DNA of 64,000 bases from Pirellulaceae bacterium (GTDB lineage: Bacteria > Planctomycetota > Planctomycetia > Pirellulales > Pirellulaceae): NCBI GenBank assembly GCA_026004775.1, contig BPJU01000012.1, positions 62,001 through 126,000 of the forward strand, in the 5' to 3' direction. The notes beneath the pieces were generated by a model that had not been told where the DNA came from, did no database searches, and saw only the letters and a program-made list of their open reading frames with translations. The translations under genes and the position numbers were made by a program. Position 1 is the first letter of the stretch. Each line of letters opens with the position of its first letter. Below, piece after piece: positions 62,884 through 64,000 of the stretch.

Positions 62884-64000
62884 GTGAAACGGATGGCGAC
62901 AGGAGGTGGTTGGCGTCAAGTAGCGGCGATGGTTGGCTGGCCGGTGCTGTGGGGAGGGGCTGCGGCCAGCCTGTTTTACGCGGCGCTTTATCGTGGTTCG
63001 ATCCATCTGCCGCTGCTGGAGCGCTACTGCACGGGTCACCCGATATCCGTAGCGGAAGTGGTGCTGTTTTTTGTCGGGTTGGCCGCACTGCTGGTCAAGA
63101 GCAGCGAGCTTTTCCGGCAGACGATCTACACCCGACAACTACCGCTTGAGCCGGCCGGGACTGAGTCGGAAGAGCCGGAACAAGCCGGCCGCTGGATGGA
63201 GCTGTTGGAATCGGACCCTGGAGGGTTGCAGCGATCGTGGCTGGCACAGCGCGTCTACAGCGGTTTGGCGCACGTAGCCCGCACGGGAGTCGGCGGGCTG
63301 GAAGACACGCTGCACCGGTTGGCCGCCAAAGCCGAAGAGCGCCAGCACGAAAGTTATTCGCTGGTCCGCATTGTTATTTGGGCCATCCCGATGCTGGGGT
63401 TTCTCGGCACGGTGATCGGTATTGCGCGCGCTTTGGGTGGGCTCGATCCGGAACAGCTAGCCACCGCGCCGGCTCAAGCCATGCAGGGTCTGCTGGCCGG
63501 ACTGTACGTAGCCTTTGACACGACGGCACTGGCCTTGACCTTGTCCATCGCATTGATGTTCCTCCAGTTTCCGGTGGAACGCATCGAAAGCCAGTTGCTC
63601 GAGCAGATCGGCCAGCGGACGGCCGAACTTCTGGTAGGAAGGTTTGCCGGCTCGGGCAGCTACCAGGACCCGCAACTGGCCGCCATGGAGCGGATGAGTT
63701 ACGCGGTGATCCGGACGGCGGAGAACCTTGTCAAGCGGCAAGCGGAGCTTTGGCAGGCCAGCTTCGAAGAAGTTCGCCAGGCGTGGCGGCAGCATTGGGA
63801 TCGTGCCGGTGCCACGCTCCAGCAGGCGCTGGCCAGCGCGTTGGATTCGGTGCTGGGCCAGCACCGAGAGGAGCTAGCTCAACTGGAAAAAGACGTCGCC
63901 GAAAAAACGGCGGCTCAGTGGCAGGCATGGCTGGTGGAACTGCACCAGAACCAGAGGCTCCTCCAACAGCAACTCGAATCGGCTCAACAGCAACTGGCCC
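62884..64000 (+). CDS. MotA/TolQ/ExbB-family proton-channel protein (3' end outside window)
   Basis: At least 372 codons, open to the right edge. GTG 62884 has AAGGAG 10 nt upstream; ATG 62893 is an alternative. Four hydrophobic spans: about 16-36 (VAAMVGWPVLWGGAAASLFY), 54-73 (VAEVVLFFVGLAALLV), then the conserved pair IVIWAIPMLGFLGTVIGIARALGG and GLYVAFDTTALALTLSIALMFLQF, with the family's GTVIGI and A-x-x-TT signatures. A long Gln/Glu-rich coiled-coil tail follows. Partners (ExbD/TolR/MotB-like) would be downstream, outside the window. MotA-like channels with coiled coils occur in envelope energising systems and in Zorya defence; nothing here decides between them. Confidence 0.8.
   Translation, partial: MKRMATGGGWRQVAAMVGWPVLWGGAAASLFYAALYRGSIHLPLLERYCTGHPISVAEVVLFFVGLAALLVKSSELFRQTIYTRQLPLEPAGTESEEPEQAGRWMELLESDPGGLQRSWLAQRVYSGLAHVARTGVGGLEDTLHRLAAKAEERQHESYSLVRIVIWAIPMLGFLGTVIGIARALGGLDPEQLATAPAQAMQGLLAGLYVAFDTTALALTLSIALMFLQFPVERIESQLLEQIGQRTAELLVGRFAGSGSYQDPQLAAMERMSYAVIRTAENLVKRQAELWQASFEEVRQAWRQHWDRAGATLQQALASALDSVLGQHREELAQLEKDVAEKTAAQWQAWLVELHQNQRLLQQQLESAQQQLA

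Noticed and set aside
62441-63088. 215-codon minus-strand frame
   Set aside because: Overlaps the start of the MotA/TolQ-like gene and the terminator hairpin; no recognisable protein features.
62884-64000. Zorya ZorA
   Set aside because: MotA-like spans plus a coiled-coil tail also fit general TolQ/ExbB proteins, and no ZorB/C/D partner is visible in the window.

Overview
The window most likely comes from a member of the Planctomycetota, probably Pirellulales-like. This is inferred from the mix of gene families: two DUF1080 (3-keto-disaccharide hydrolase) proteins, an ASPIC/UnbV FG-GAP protein, a PQQ-type beta-propeller, a Pkn-type kinase with TPRs, a DUF6655-like lipoprotein, a ResB/CcsA-type cytochrome c maturation locus and an acidic HTH protein with a C-terminal membrane anchor. 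No rRNA or tRNA gene was recognised, so the placement is indirect.

Region 1 (1-20.6 kb) is a defence island. On the minus strand lie a class-1 DISARM-like pair (SNF2 helicase DrmD and an Eco57I-type adenine methylase running off the left edge, joined by an ATGA overlap). To its right is a compact three-gene operon: a RecQ-like helicase carrying a zinc ribbon and a PD-(D/E)xK nuclease domain, a coiled-coil tail-anchored protein, and a DEDDh 3'-5' exonuclease. On the plus strand is the scar of a type III-B CRISPR (Cmr) operon: the 5' part of cmr1 joined to the last codons of cmr6. The stop codon of the cmr6 stump overlaps, by ATGA, the start of an intact ~1,780-residue P-loop ATPase gene, which is followed by a DUF932 gene. 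This arrangement suggests the giant ATPase was once part of the Cmr operon and has outlived it. It is the most interesting candidate system here.

Region 2 (20.6-33.6 kb) is mixed and decaying. It holds a Ser/Thr kinase-TPR pseudogene with two frame breaks and a lost catalytic Asp, a toroid-repeat membrane protein next to a SAM methyltransferase, a wrecked IS3 element, a secreted two-lobe nitrilase-fold protein and a large secreted glycoside-hydrolase-like protein.

Region 3 (33.6-39.1 kb, minus strand) is a three-gene molybdopterin respiratory operon in the order FeS subunit - NrfD-type membrane subunit - catalytic subunit, the ttrBCA order of tetrathionate reductase.

Region 4 (39.1-53.3 kb) is a 9.2-kb segment of secreted-protein genes (alpha/beta hydrolase, PQQ propeller, two DUF1080 proteins, TPR protein, ASPIC/UnbV lipoprotein). 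It is bracketed by two inverted arrays of a ~150-bp GC-rich palindromic repeat whose end caps face inward. One array is interrupted by a complete IS4-family element with 17-bp terminal inverted repeats and a 10-bp target duplication. A ~280-bp repeat occurs at 26.3 and 51.7 kb.

Region 5 (53.4-64 kb) is ordinary chromosome: a lipid kinase, a DUF6655-like lipoprotein, ResB/CcsA cytochrome c maturation genes (frame-broken), a frame-broken lipoprotein, an HTH-membrane protein, a small membrane protein and a MotA/TolQ/ExbB-family protein running off the right edge.

Several otherwise well conserved genes carry single-base frame breaks, some at T homopolymers, so both sequence error and real decay must be considered.
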